A DNA stretch of 64,000 nt from Caulobacter sp. 17J80-11 (GCF_014349105.1 NZ_JACSJI010000006.1:1-64000); one strand, 5' to 3'; numbered from the stretch's first letter, positions 55,658 through 64,000 are shown. Notes: generated from the letters alone by a model not told the origin. A program made the numbers and translations.

Positions 55658-58600
55658 ATGGACTTCATCGGCAAACCGTCGGCGGTGGAAACGCCGTCGA
55701 CCTTGGCGCGGACGGTCGGCGAGACGCCGGGACCCGGCGGCGACAGCGTCGCGGGCGGCAGCGGCACGAACCAGACCCTGGCTCTCGCCGACACGGTGTC
55801 GGGCTATGTGAACACGTCGGGCGACACCGACTGGTTTCAGGTCATGCTGACCGCGGGGACGACCTACGCTTTCTCGATGGCGGGCAGCGACGGCCTGGAC
55901 GCCTACCTGAGCCTCACCAACGCGTTCGGGGCCGAGGTCGGCTTCGACGACGACAGCGGCGCCGGCAAGGACGCCCTGCTGTATTTCACGCCGACGCAGA
56001 GCGGGACCTACTACCTCTCGGCCGGGGGCTGGTCGACGACGACCGGAGGCTATTCGCTGAGCGCCCAGACGGGCACGCCCGACCCGCTGGACTCCATCGA
56101 CTGGGGAACCCGGGTCGAGGACGCCGCGGTGATCTACGTCTATTTCGCCGGGTACGGCGAGAGCTACGACGGCGTCGCCTCGATCGGCTGGAGCGCCTAC
56201 GAGATCCAGCAGGTCATGCTGGCCCTCACCCAGTACGAGAATGTCTGCGCGGTCGATTTCCGGATCACCGACGACGTGAACATCGCCGACTTCAAGCTCG
56301 TCGTGGCGACCGAGGCGCTGGAGGGCGAACTCGCCCACTTCAACCCGCCGGGCACGTTCTACGGCGGGGTAGGGGTGTTCTACCGCGACGGTTACGGCTG
56401 GGATTGGACGGGCGCAAGCGACGGGCTGGAGCCGGGCGGTTACGCCTACGTCACCCTGCTTCACGAGTTTGGTCACGCGCTGGGCCTGGCCCACCCGCAC
56501 GACAACGGCGGCTCGTCGACGGTCATGCAGGGGGTGACGGAGCCGTTCGATTCGCTCGGCCGGTTCGACCTGAACCAGGGCGTCTACACGACCATGTCGT
56601 ACAACGACGGGTACGTCGGCAACGCCGGCTACCAGCTCGGCCCGATGGCCCTGGACATCGCGCTGCTGCAGGAAAAGTACGGCGCCAACCCGACCTTCCA
56701 CGCGGGGGAGGACACCTATGTGATGGCCGCCGGGGCCGCGCCCGGGGCCGGTTACACCTGCATCTGGGACACCGGCGGCACGGACACTATCGTCTACGAC
56801 GGGTCGACCGTGACCCGCATCGACCTCACCGCCGCCACGCTGGACTATTCGGCCACCGGCGGCGGCGCGCTGTCCTGGACGGCCCACGTGCCGGGCGGCT
56901 TCACCATCGCGGCCGGCGTGGTGATCGAGAACGCCACCGGCGGCCACGGCGTCGACCTGCTCATCGGCAACAGCGCCGCCAACACCCTGATCGGCCGGGA
57001 GGGCGGGGACACGCTCGAGGGCCGGGCGGGCGACGACGTGCTGGACGGCGGCGACGGCGAGGACGTCCTTAAGGGCGGCGCCGGCGCGGACCGGCTGCTT
57101 GGCGGGGCCGGGCGCGACACCCTGGACGGCGGCGAGGGCGACGACACGCTCGAGGGCGGGGCGGGCAACGACCTCTTCATCCTCAGTGCGGGCGCCGACG
57201 TCCTGATCGGCGGCGACGGCGTCGACGTGCTCGAAGTCGCCACCGCCGCGACGATCGACCTCGGCCTGACGGGAATGCAGACCCTCGCCCCGGGCTTCTC
57301 CGTCCGGCTGGAGGGGATCGAAGGGCTCACCGGCTCGGACGGGGCGGACAACTTCACCGGCGGCGCCGGCGACGACGTGCTGAACGGCGGGGGCGGCGAC
57401 GATCGGCTCGCCGGCGGCGCGGGCGCCGACCACCTCGACGGCCGCCTGGGCGACGACGTGCTGATCGGCGGCGCCGGCGACGACTGGCTGGACGGCGGCT
57501 CGGGCGACGACGTCGCCGACTATTCCGGCACGGACGTCGCCTTGACGCTGGATCTCTCCTTGTCCCAGCAGGTCGCGGGGGCGGCCGGCGCAGACCGGCT
57601 GATCAATATCGAAGGCCTGATCGGCACCGGCTTCGCCGACGTCCTGACCGGCGACCGTCTCGACAACAAGTTGTGGGGCGGCGCCGGCGACGACCGTCTG
57701 AACGGCGGGGACGGGGCCGACGTGCTGGAAGGCGGGGCCGGCTCGGACGTCCTCGACGGAGGGGCGGGGAGCGACACGGCCGCCTACGCGGCGGCGAGCA
57801 CCGGTGTCACGGTGAGCCTGGCCAGGACGGCGGCCCAGGCCACGGGCGGCGCCGGGACCGACACCCTGGTCTCGATCGAAAACCTCACCGGATCGGCCTT
57901 CGCCGACGTGCTGCGCGGCGACGGCGGGGCGAACGCGCTCGCCGGCGGCGGCGGCGACGACGTGCTGGAGGGCGGCGACGGCGACGACCGTCTGAACGGC
58001 GGCGCCGGGCTCGACACCGCGTCCTACGCCGGGGCCGGGGCGGGCGTCAGCGCGGACCTCGCCCGCACGGACTTCCAGAACACCGTCGGGGCGGGTGCCG
58101 ACATCCTGTCGGGGATCGAGAACCTGACCGGATCGGCCTATCAGGACCGGCTGAGCGGCGACGCCGGCGCCAACGTCCTGACCGGCGGGGCGGGCGCGGA
58201 CGTGCTGGACGGCCGCGCCGGCGACGACCGCCTGGACGGCGGGACCGGGATCGACACCGCCGACTATTCCACCGCCGAGGCGGGGGTGACGGTCAACCTC
58301 AACGACATGGGCCAGGCGGTCGACACCGGCGGGGCCGGGATCGACACCCTGCGCTCGATCGAGAACGTCACCGGCTCGGCCTTCAACGACAGCCTGCGCG
58401 GCAGCGCCGCCAGCAACGTGCTGAACGGGGGCGCCGGCGACGACGTGCTGGACGGCGGCGGCGGCCACGACAAGCTGTACGGCGGGGCTGGGATCGACAC
58501 CGCCTCGTACGCCAGTTCGACCGCGGCGGTGACCGTGCGCCTGACCACGACCGAGGCCCAGGTCACCGGCGGGGCCGGGTCGGACACCCTGGTCGGCATC

Positions 58601-59473
58601 GAAAACCTGACCGGTTCGCGCTACGCCGACCGGCTCACCGGCGACGCCGGGAACAACGTGCTGAGCGGCGGTTCCGGCGATGACATGCTGGACGGCGGGG
58701 CCGGGCGGGACGTGCTGGACGGCGGCCTGAACGTCGACACCGCGACCTACGCCGGCGCGACCGCCGGGGTGACGGTCAATCTGACCCTGTCCGTCGCCCA
58801 GAACACTGGCGGCGCGGGCGTCGACACCCTGATCTCGATCGAGAACCTGATCGGCTCGACCTTCAACGACAGCCTGCGGGGCAATACCGGGGCCAATACT
58901 CTGGTCGGCGGCGCCGGCGACGACGTGCTGGAAGGCGGCGGCGGCGAGGACCGCCTCGACGGCGGGACCGGCGTCGACACGGCGTCCTACGCGCATTCGG
59001 CGGCGGCGGTGACCATCAACCTGAACGCCGGCGGGACGCAGGCCACGGGCGGGGCGGGAACGGACACTCTGGTGTCGATCGAGAACGTCACCGGCTCGGC
59101 CTTCGCCGACACGATCCGCGGCAATGCCGTCGCCAACGTGCTGGACGGCGGGGCGGGGCACGACGTGCTGCTCGGCGGCGGCGGGAACGACACCCTGATC
59201 GGCGGGGCCGGGAACGACGTGATGACCGGCGGCGCGGGCGACGACCTTTTCGTGTTCGGGACGGGATTCGGCCAGGACCGGATCGACGACTTCGTCGCGG
59301 GCGGGGCCGAGGACCGGCTGGACTTCTCCGCCTTCGCAGGGACGGGCGTGACCTGGACGCTGACCCAGGTCGGCGACGACGCGGTGTTCAGCTTCTCGGA
59401 CGGCTCCAGCCTGGTCCTCGCCCACGTGCAGGCGACCAGCCTGACGCAGACCGGGACGTGGGGTTGGGGCTAG
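55658..59473 (+). CDS. RTX6: serralysin-type zinc metalloprotease with PPC-like N-terminus and RTX tail
   Basis: A 1271-residue protein. About residues 30-140 resemble a pre-peptidase C-terminal (PPC) beta-sandwich (GYVNTSGDTDWFQVMLTAG, then TYYLSAGGW). About 145-345 is an M10 serralysin-like catalytic domain with intact zinc site HEFGHALGLAH (269-279) and Met-turn at Met313 in TTMSYNDG. The rest is RTX repeats (about seven long units) and the shared terminal cassette ending QTGTWGWG. Serralysins are type I-secreted proteases activated by Ca2+. Placement inside the array suggests it processes or remodels the other RTX proteins; that is inference. GGGGGCGAG lies just upstream of ATG 55658. Confidence 0.92.
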   Translation: MDFIGKPSAVETPSTLARTVGETPGPGGDSVAGGSGTNQTLALADTVSGYVNTSGDTDWFQVMLTAGTTYAFSMAGSDGLDAYLSLTNAFGAEVGFDDDSGAGKDALLYFTPTQSGTYYLSAGGWSTTTGGYSLSAQTGTPDPLDSIDWGTRVEDAAVIYVYFAGYGESYDGVASIGWSAYEIQQVMLALTQYENVCAVDFRITDDVNIADFKLVVATEALEGELAHFNPPGTFYGGVGVFYRDGYGWDWTGASDGLEPGGYAYVTLLHEFGHALGLAHPHDNGGSSTVMQGVTEPFDSLGRFDLNQGVYTTMSYNDGYVGNAGYQLGPMALDIALLQEKYGANPTFHAGEDTYVMAAGAAPGAGYTCIWDTGGTDTIVYDGSTVTRIDLTAATLDYSATGGGALSWTAHVPGGFTIAAGVVIENATGGHGVDLLIGNSAANTLIGREGGDTLEGRAGDDVLDGGDGEDVLKGGAGADRLLGGAGRDTLDGGEGDDTLEGGAGNDLFILSAGADVLIGGDGVDVLEVATAATIDLGLTGMQTLAPGFSVRLEGIEGLTGSDGADNFTGGAGDDVLNGGGGDDRLAGGAGADHLDGRLGDDVLIGGAGDDWLDGGSGDDVADYSGTDVALTLDLSLSQQVAGAAGADRLINIEGLIGTGFADVLTGDRLDNKLWGGAGDDRLNGGDGADVLEGGAGSDVLDGGAGSDTAAYAAASTGVTVSLARTAAQATGGAGTDTLVSIENLTGSAFADVLRGDGGANALAGGGGDDVLEGGDGDDRLNGGAGLDTASYAGAGAGVSADLARTDFQNTVGAGADILSGIENLTGSAYQDRLSGDAGANVLTGGAGADVLDGRAGDDRLDGGTGIDTADYSTAEAGVTVNLNDMGQAVDTGGAGIDTLRSIENVTGSAFNDSLRGSAASNVLNGGAGDDVLDGGGGHDKLYGGAGIDTASYASSTAAVTVRLTTTEAQVTGGAGSDTLVGIENLTGSRYADRLTGDAGNNVLSGGSGDDMLDGGAGRDVLDGGLNVDTATYAGATAGVTVNLTLSVAQNTGGAGVDTLISIENLIGSTFNDSLRGNTGANTLVGGAGDDVLEGGGGEDRLDGGTGVDTASYAHSAAAVTINLNAGGTQATGGAGTDTLVSIENVTGSAFADTIRGNAVANVLDGGAGHDVLLGGGGNDTLIGGAGNDVMTGGAGDDLFVFGTGFGQDRIDDFVAGGAEDRLDFSAFAGTGVTWTLTQVGDDAVFSFSDGSSLVLAHVQATSLTQTGTWGWG
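58230..59473 (+). repeat. RTX C-terminal four-unit cassette, copy 6
   Basis: Units A-B-C-D and terminal domain, ending TGGGGTTGGGGCTAG. Unit A here (NLNDMGQAVDTGG then DTLRSIENVTGSAFNDSLRG) is closest to that of RTX1. Confidence 0.85.
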
Positions 59474-59479
59474 GCTGGC

Positions 59480-59512
59480 GGCGTTCGGCGGCCATGACGG
59501 TCGCCGGACGCC
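59480..59512. terminator. Strong hairpin after RTX6
   Basis: GGCGTTCGGCG (59480-59490) pairs with CGCCGGACGCC (59502-59512): 11 bp with a single G-U pair and an 11-nt loop. It stands 6 nt after the RTX6 stop and before the RTX7 promoter-like element, the right place for a terminator. A T-run is lacking. Confidence 0.5.
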
Positions 59513-59536
59513 AGACCGCTGAAACTAGCATTTTAC

Positions 59537-59572
59537 AAGCTCTGCCGTGTGGCTATGTTCGCCTCCAGATTG
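59537..59572 (+). promoter_or_regulatory. RTX-array promoter-like element, copy 4
   Basis: AAGCTCTGCCGTGTGGC, then TATGTT (the best -10 of the four), ending AGATTG. TTTTAC sits immediately before it, giving a 17-bp spacer. It is 16 nt before the RTX7 ATG, so the start point must be close to GATTG. Confidence 0.62.
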
Positions 59573-59588
59573 CATCTGTAGGCGGACG

Positions 59589-62500
59589 ATGGCTTCGATT
59601 GTGGGGACGCCGAACGGCGACACGCTGCAGGGCACGAGCGGCGCTGACGTCATCGACGCGGGCGGCGGCGCGGACCGGGTCACCGGAGAGGCCGGCGACG
59701 ACCAACTGATGGGCGGCGCTGGAGACGACGTCCTGGAGGGCGGAACCGGTTCCGACGTCGTTTATGGTCAAGACGGCGACGACGTCGTGGGCGACTGGGG
59801 CCAAGGCGACGACCAACTGTTCGGGGGTGCCGGGAACGACACCGTTCAGGTCGGCCGTGATGACTATCGGCTGACCAGCGAGAGCACGGCCTACCTCGAC
59901 GGTGGCGAGGGCGATGACCTGCTCACCGCGAGCGGCGCCTACGCCTACCCCGCGGCCAACATTCAAGCGCAGCACGTCAATGCGACCCTCGTCGGCGAGG
60001 GCGGAGCCGACAAATTCATCGTGGGCGCAAACGTCGACGCGGTGATCTACGGCGGCGACGGCGACGACCTGATCACCGTGGCGGACGCCGTTTCGGTCAC
60101 GGTCACCCTGGGGGCGGGGACCGACGTGATCCGCGTCTTCGACTTCAAGGGAACCGTCCAGGTGACGGATTTCCAGCCGGGCGACCAGGGCGACGTCGTC
60201 GAGATGATCGATTTCCTGCAGTCCCGCCTCACGCGATGGGATCAGAGCAATCCCTTCGCGACCGGCCATCTCCGGCTGGTGCAGGCCGGCGCCGACACGA
60301 TCGTGCAGATCGACGCGAACGGCGGGGGCGATTCCTGGGCCGACGTCTTGCGTCTTCAAGGCGTCCAGGCCTCGGCTTTGACCGCCTTCAACTTCGAGGG
60401 CTTTCCGCCGGACGGTTCCGACCCGGCCGGCCGGACGATCGTCGGTACGGACGCGGGAGAATATCTCGAGGGCAGCTTCGGCGGCGACCTGATCCAGGGA
60501 GCCGGGGGCGACGACATCGTCAATGGCGGCGGCGGCGACGACCAAATCCAGGGCGGCGACGGCGACGACATCCTGACGGGGGGATCGGGCACGGATGTGA
60601 TGTTCGGCGGCGACGGCGACGACACGGTCTCGGCGGGGCCGGCCGACGTCGCTTATGGCGAGGCCGGGGACGACGAGCTCTCTGCCGGTTTCTATCCGGA
60701 CGGCACGGGCCACATACTACTCGACGGGGGAGAGGGGGACGATCTCTTCCGACTGTCGTTTAATAACCCGGGGCAGCAGGCCATCACCGCGCGTGGCGGC
60801 GATGGCGACGACGTGTTTCTGGTCACGGGAGCGGGCGCAGCCGACGCGAGCCACGGCGCGACCCTGACGCTCGGGGAAGGGCGGGACGTCGTGACCCTCG
60901 CGGCGCAGCAGGCCGAGCGTCCGACGATCGTCATCACCGACTTCCAGGGCGGCCCGGGCGGCGATCGCGTGGACCTGCTGCCCTATCTCGACGCGGCCCT
61001 GACCGGCTGGGACCATGAAACCAACCCGTTCAGCGCCGGGCTCCTGCGCCTGACCGCGTCCGAGGGATCGACGCTGGTCCAGGCCATGATCGGCGGCGCC
61101 TGGACCACGCTCGTCGTGTTCGAAGGCGTCGCGCCCGACGAACTGTGGGCCGAGAATCTCGGCGGCTACGGCCCGGACGGGACGCGGTTCGACGAGGTCA
61201 TTGTCGCGGAAGAGTGGGCCGACGCCGACTACGAAGGCGTGCCGCTGACCGGCGGTGCGGGGGCCGATCAGATCTTCGGCGGTTCGAGCGTGGACGAGCT
61301 TCGGGGCGATCGCGGCGACGATCTGCTCCTGGGCGGCGAGGGCTCCGACCGGCTGTTCGGCGGAAGCGGCGACGACGTGCTCGTCGGTGGCGGGTCTTAC
61401 GACCGGCTGTCGGGCGGCGCGGGGCACGACAGCTTCGTCTTCGTGCGCGGCGACGGCCAGGACGCGGTGTTGGACTTCGATCCGACCCAGGACCGGCTGG
61501 ACGTCTACGACTACTCCGGCGTGGTGGAGATCCGCCAGGTCGGCCTCGACACGGTCGTCACCCTGAGCCCCACCGAGTCCATCCACCTCTACAACGTCCA
61601 GGCTTCGCAGCTGACCACCGCCAACCTGGTCTTTCATCCGGCCGCGGCGCTACCGCGTCCGCCGGCGATCGTCCCGCCCGGCGCGGCCGGGCACACGCTG
61701 GTGGTCACCGGCTCCTACACCCACGCCCAGGGCGCGGCGCTCTACACGCGCGACGACCTGGGTCTGACGGCGGACAACGCGTCCGGCGTCATCACCAACG
61801 CGGGACGGGTCATCGTCGCCGCGGAGTCCGGCTATCGGGCCCGCGGCGTGTACGGAAGCAACATGGAACTCCGAAACCTCGCCGGCGGCGAGGTGCGGGT
61901 TTCGGCGCCCAACGCTCTCGACACGTGGGGCGTCAGCGTGGGCCAGGTGGTCAACGCCGGCCTGATCGCTGTCGACGGCGCCGATCGCGTGACCGGGGTC
62001 CTGGCCCATACGTTCGAGAACTCCGGGACCGTGCGGGCCTGGGCGACCGGCGCCGTCTACGCCGTGCAGGCGTTCGACTTCACCAACTCGGGCGTGATCG
62101 AGGCGTTCGGCCTGGACGCGGTGGCCGTCGCGGTCAACCAGGGGCCCTTCTACAATTCCGGAACGATCCGGGCCCAGGACAGCGCCGCCCTCTCCCGCGA
62201 GAGCATCGCGGTTCAGATCATCGCGCAGAGTTCGGACGCCACCGCCACCTATGTAAACAACGGCCTGATTGAGGGCGACTACGCGATCCGCGTGTGGAAC
62301 CCCTTCATCACCTCGAAATTGGTCACGTCGGAGGTCGTGCAGAACGACGGCGTGATCCGCGGGATCGTCGATCTCGATCTCGGCGACGACCGGGTGATCA
62401 ACACCGGCGAGATCGTCGGCCGCATCGAGCTCGGCGCCGGCGCCGACGTCTACGACGGGACCGGCGGGACCCAGACCGGCGGCGTCCACGGCGGCTTTGG

Positions 62501-64000
62501 GGCCGACCGGCTGACCGGCGGCGACGGGACCGAGGTCTTCTTCGGCGAGAGCGGCGCGGACGTCATCTCGGGCGGCGCCGGCGACGACCTGATCGACGGC
62601 GGTCTGGGCTCCGACCAGCTCGACGGCGGGGCCGGCTACGACACGCTGTCCTTCGAGACCGCGATCACGACCGTCACGGTGGATCTGGCGGCTGGGACCG
62701 CGTCGTCCACGGGGACCGACGCCGTGACCGGCTTCGAGCACGTGATCGGCGGGCGCTACGACGACACCCTCGCAGGGGCGTCCGGCGCCGAGCGGCTGGA
62801 CGGCGGCGAGGGGAACGACGTCCTCGACGGCCGCGCCGGCGCCGACCAGCTGGCGGGCGGCCGCGGGGAGGACGTGCTGACCGGCGGGGCCGGCGACGAC
62901 GCCTTCGTGTTCGTGGCGGGCGACGGCCGCGACGTGGTCGCCGACTTCACCGCCGGCGGCGGCGAGGACCGGCTGGTCGTCTACGGCTACTCGGGCTACC
63001 GCGAACTGCGCCAGGTCGGGGCTGACACCCTGGTGGTGCTGTCGCCCTTCGACTCGGTCCTGCTGAAGAACGTGCAGGCGTCGTCGCTGACAGCCGCGGA
63101 CTTCAGCTTCAATCCGCAAGCGCCGGCTCAGACGCCCTCGGCGCCCCGGCCGGCCGGCGGGGGCGAGCCGACGGTCGACTACGCGGACGACCTGTGGGTG
63201 GCGTCGGGCGAGACCGTTCGGATCACCGGTTCGATCCGCGGCTTCACGGCCATGGGCGGCGCGGATCTCGTCAACGAAGGGATCGTCACCGTCGAGACCG
63301 AGCTGATCGGCACGGGCGGCATCCTCGACGCAGGGGGCGGCGTTTTCGACAACCGCACCGGCGCCGTCTTCCACGTCGAGGGGCCGCACGCGACCGGCGT
63401 CGCCTCGTACTCCGGTGGAATGCAGATCAAGAACGCAGGATTGTTCGAGATTCTGACGACCGGCTTCGCGACTGGATACTACTCCGCATTCGGCGTCCTG
63501 CAGAACTTAGGTACCTTCCGCGTCGTAGGGGACGACGCTACGGGCGTGTACTCCATCAACGATCTGAGCTTCTCGAATACAGGCCTGATCGAGGTGGTCG
63601 GCGAGACGCGGGCGGTCGGTATCGAGATCGAGATGCCCGATCATTGGTCGTCTTTCGCCAACTACGGCGAGATCCGCGTGGCCGCCGGATCGGCGGGCGA
63701 GAGCGTCGGCGTGCTGTTCGGCGAAGCTCGTTCGACCCCGAACATGCCGAAGGTGTTCGAAAACTACGGGCTGATCGAGGCCGAGTGGGCGTTCATGGCC
63801 TCCGCCTGGTCCAGCACGCCGGGCGGGCCGATCTCGATCGTCAACGCCGGCGTCATCCACGGCCGCATCTCGCTGCTCGCCGAGCAGGACCAGATCCTCA
63901 ACACCGGTGAGATCGTCGGCCGCATCGACCTGTACGGCGGGAACGATGTCTACGACGGGGCCGCGGGCCTGCAGTCCGGCGGCGGGATCTACGCCGGCGA
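59589..64000 (+). CDS. RTX7: chimeric RTX/solenoid protein, 3' end beyond the window
   Basis: The frame runs from ATG 59589 to the window edge without a stop (1470 codons seen). The head (MASIVGTPNGDTLQGTSGAD) matches RTX5. It is followed by two target-like domains with W-D-x3-NPF-x2-G-x-LRL (about 200-280 and 450-530). An RTX block then leads to a terminal-like module (about 620-680, VYDYSGVVEIRQVGLDTVV). After a Pro-rich linker the body switches to the RTX1-3 style: solenoid (about 700-950), RTX, another module (about 1110-1175, VYGYSGYRELRQVGADTLVV) and a second solenoid at the edge. It presumably continues to a WGWG cassette, not visible here. Confidence 0.88.
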   Translation, partial: MASIVGTPNGDTLQGTSGADVIDAGGGADRVTGEAGDDQLMGGAGDDVLEGGTGSDVVYGQDGDDVVGDWGQGDDQLFGGAGNDTVQVGRDDYRLTSESTAYLDGGEGDDLLTASGAYAYPAANIQAQHVNATLVGEGGADKFIVGANVDAVIYGGDGDDLITVADAVSVTVTLGAGTDVIRVFDFKGTVQVTDFQPGDQGDVVEMIDFLQSRLTRWDQSNPFATGHLRLVQAGADTIVQIDANGGGDSWADVLRLQGVQASALTAFNFEGFPPDGSDPAGRTIVGTDAGEYLEGSFGGDLIQGAGGDDIVNGGGGDDQIQGGDGDDILTGGSGTDVMFGGDGDDTVSAGPADVAYGEAGDDELSAGFYPDGTGHILLDGGEGDDLFRLSFNNPGQQAITARGGDGDDVFLVTGAGAADASHGATLTLGEGRDVVTLAAQQAERPTIVITDFQGGPGGDRVDLLPYLDAALTGWDHETNPFSAGLLRLTASEGSTLVQAMIGGAWTTLVVFEGVAPDELWAENLGGYGPDGTRFDEVIVAEEWADADYEGVPLTGGAGADQIFGGSSVDELRGDRGDDLLLGGEGSDRLFGGSGDDVLVGGGSYDRLSGGAGHDSFVFVRGDGQDAVLDFDPTQDRLDVYDYSGVVEIRQVGLDTVVTLSPTESIHLYNVQASQLTTANLVFHPAAALPRPPAIVPPGAAGHTLVVTGSYTHAQGAALYTRDDLGLTADNASGVITNAGRVIVAAESGYRARGVYGSNMELRNLAGGEVRVSAPNALDTWGVSVGQVVNAGLIAVDGADRVTGVLAHTFENSGTVRAWATGAVYAVQAFDFTNSGVIEAFGLDAVAVAVNQGPFYNSGTIRAQDSAALSRESIAVQIIAQSSDATATYVNNGLIEGDYAIRVWNPFITSKLVTSEVVQNDGVIRGIVDLDLGDDRVINTGEIVGRIELGAGADVYDGTGGTQTGGVHGGFGADRLTGGDGTEVFFGESGADVISGGAGDDLIDGGLGSDQLDGGAGYDTLSFETAITTVTVDLAAGTASSTGTDAVTGFEHVIGGRYDDTLAGASGAERLDGGEGNDVLDGRAGADQLAGGRGEDVLTGGAGDDAFVFVAGDGRDVVADFTAGGGEDRLVVYGYSGYRELRQVGADTLVVLSPFDSVLLKNVQASSLTAADFSFNPQAPAQTPSAPRPAGGGEPTVDYADDLWVASGETVRITGSIRGFTAMGGADLVNEGIVTVETELIGTGGILDAGGGVFDNRTGAVFHVEGPHATGVASYSGGMQIKNAGLFEILTTGFATGYYSAFGVLQNLGTFRVVGDDATGVYSINDLSFSNTGLIEVVGETRAVGIEIEMPDHWSSFANYGEIRVAAGSAGESVGVLFGEARSTPNMPKVFENYGLIEAEWAFMASAWSSTPGGPISIVNAGVIHGRISLLAEQDQILNTGEIVGRIDLYGGNDVYDGAAGLQSGGGIYAG

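Noticed and set aside
54590-59425. Very long - strand open frame (1611 codons) opposite RTX5/RTX6, with similar long antisense frames at 47425-50694 and 26571-29093
   Set aside because: These mirror the repeat codons of the RTX genes in GC-rich DNA. Their predicted proteins are low-complexity Val/Gly/Ala/Arg shadows with no domain, ribosome site or independent start.
24246-64000. CRISPR array or satellite DNA
   Set aside because: The repetition is in frame, codes for GGxGxD and longer RTX units, and has no constant-repeat/variable-spacer layout.
1-64000. Mobile element or prophage origin of the array
   Set aside because: No transposase, integrase, terminal inverted repeat pair or tRNA gene was found. 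The duplications are explained by local recombination between paralogues.

Overview
The window comes from a very GC-rich bacterium. The RsaD/PrtD-type type I secretion genes, the giant RTX proteins and the surface-glycan genes together suggest an alphaproteobacterium, plausibly Caulobacterales (Caulobacter/Phenylobacterium-like). That placement is inference: there is no rRNA, tRNA or taxonomic marker here. I see no phage, IS element, transposase or CRISPR array.

Layout. (1) 1-10232, + strand: the end of a type I secretion ABC transporter, its HlyD-family adaptor, a GT2 glycosyltransferase, then a tightly coupled set of GT4 glycosyltransferase, heparinase II/III-like protein, a degenerate deacetylase-like protein and two methyltransferases. 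(2) 10239-17066, - strand: a six-gene operon kpsM-kpsT-kpsE-kpsD-kpsS plus a BNR/Asp-box protein, joined mostly by ATGA/GTGA overlaps. This is an ABC-transporter-dependent (group 2-type) capsule exporter. (3) 17173-24163: kpsC (+), wecB-wecC (-, supplying UDP-ManNAcA) and another GT4 enzyme (+). (4) 24246-64000, + strand: seven very large paralogous RTX genes, the last cut by the window end. They are interrupted after RTX1 by a - strand methyltransferase and a second heparinase-like gene. RTX6 is a serralysin-type zinc protease.

How it fits together. The secretion ATPase and adaptor at the left edge are the obvious exporter for the RTX proteins, although no outer-membrane TolC partner is visible. 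The kps/wec genes would make and export a Kdo-linked, probably ManNAcA-containing polysaccharide. The glycosyltransferases, methyltransferases and lyase-like proteins would build or tailor it. The whole looks like one cell-surface coat locus combining secreted Ca2+-binding repeat proteins with a capsule.

Most notable observations: all six complete RTX proteins end in the same ordered four-unit cassette and a C-terminal WGWG, with signs of gene conversion; a 36-bp promoter-like element is shared, without gaps, upstream of four RTX genes; a 75-bp remnant of the methyltransferase gene lies behind RTX2 and records how the array was duplicated; copies of the C-terminal (secretion-signal-like) module are found inside the proteins; and NSG-type beta-solenoid blocks alternate with RTX blocks.
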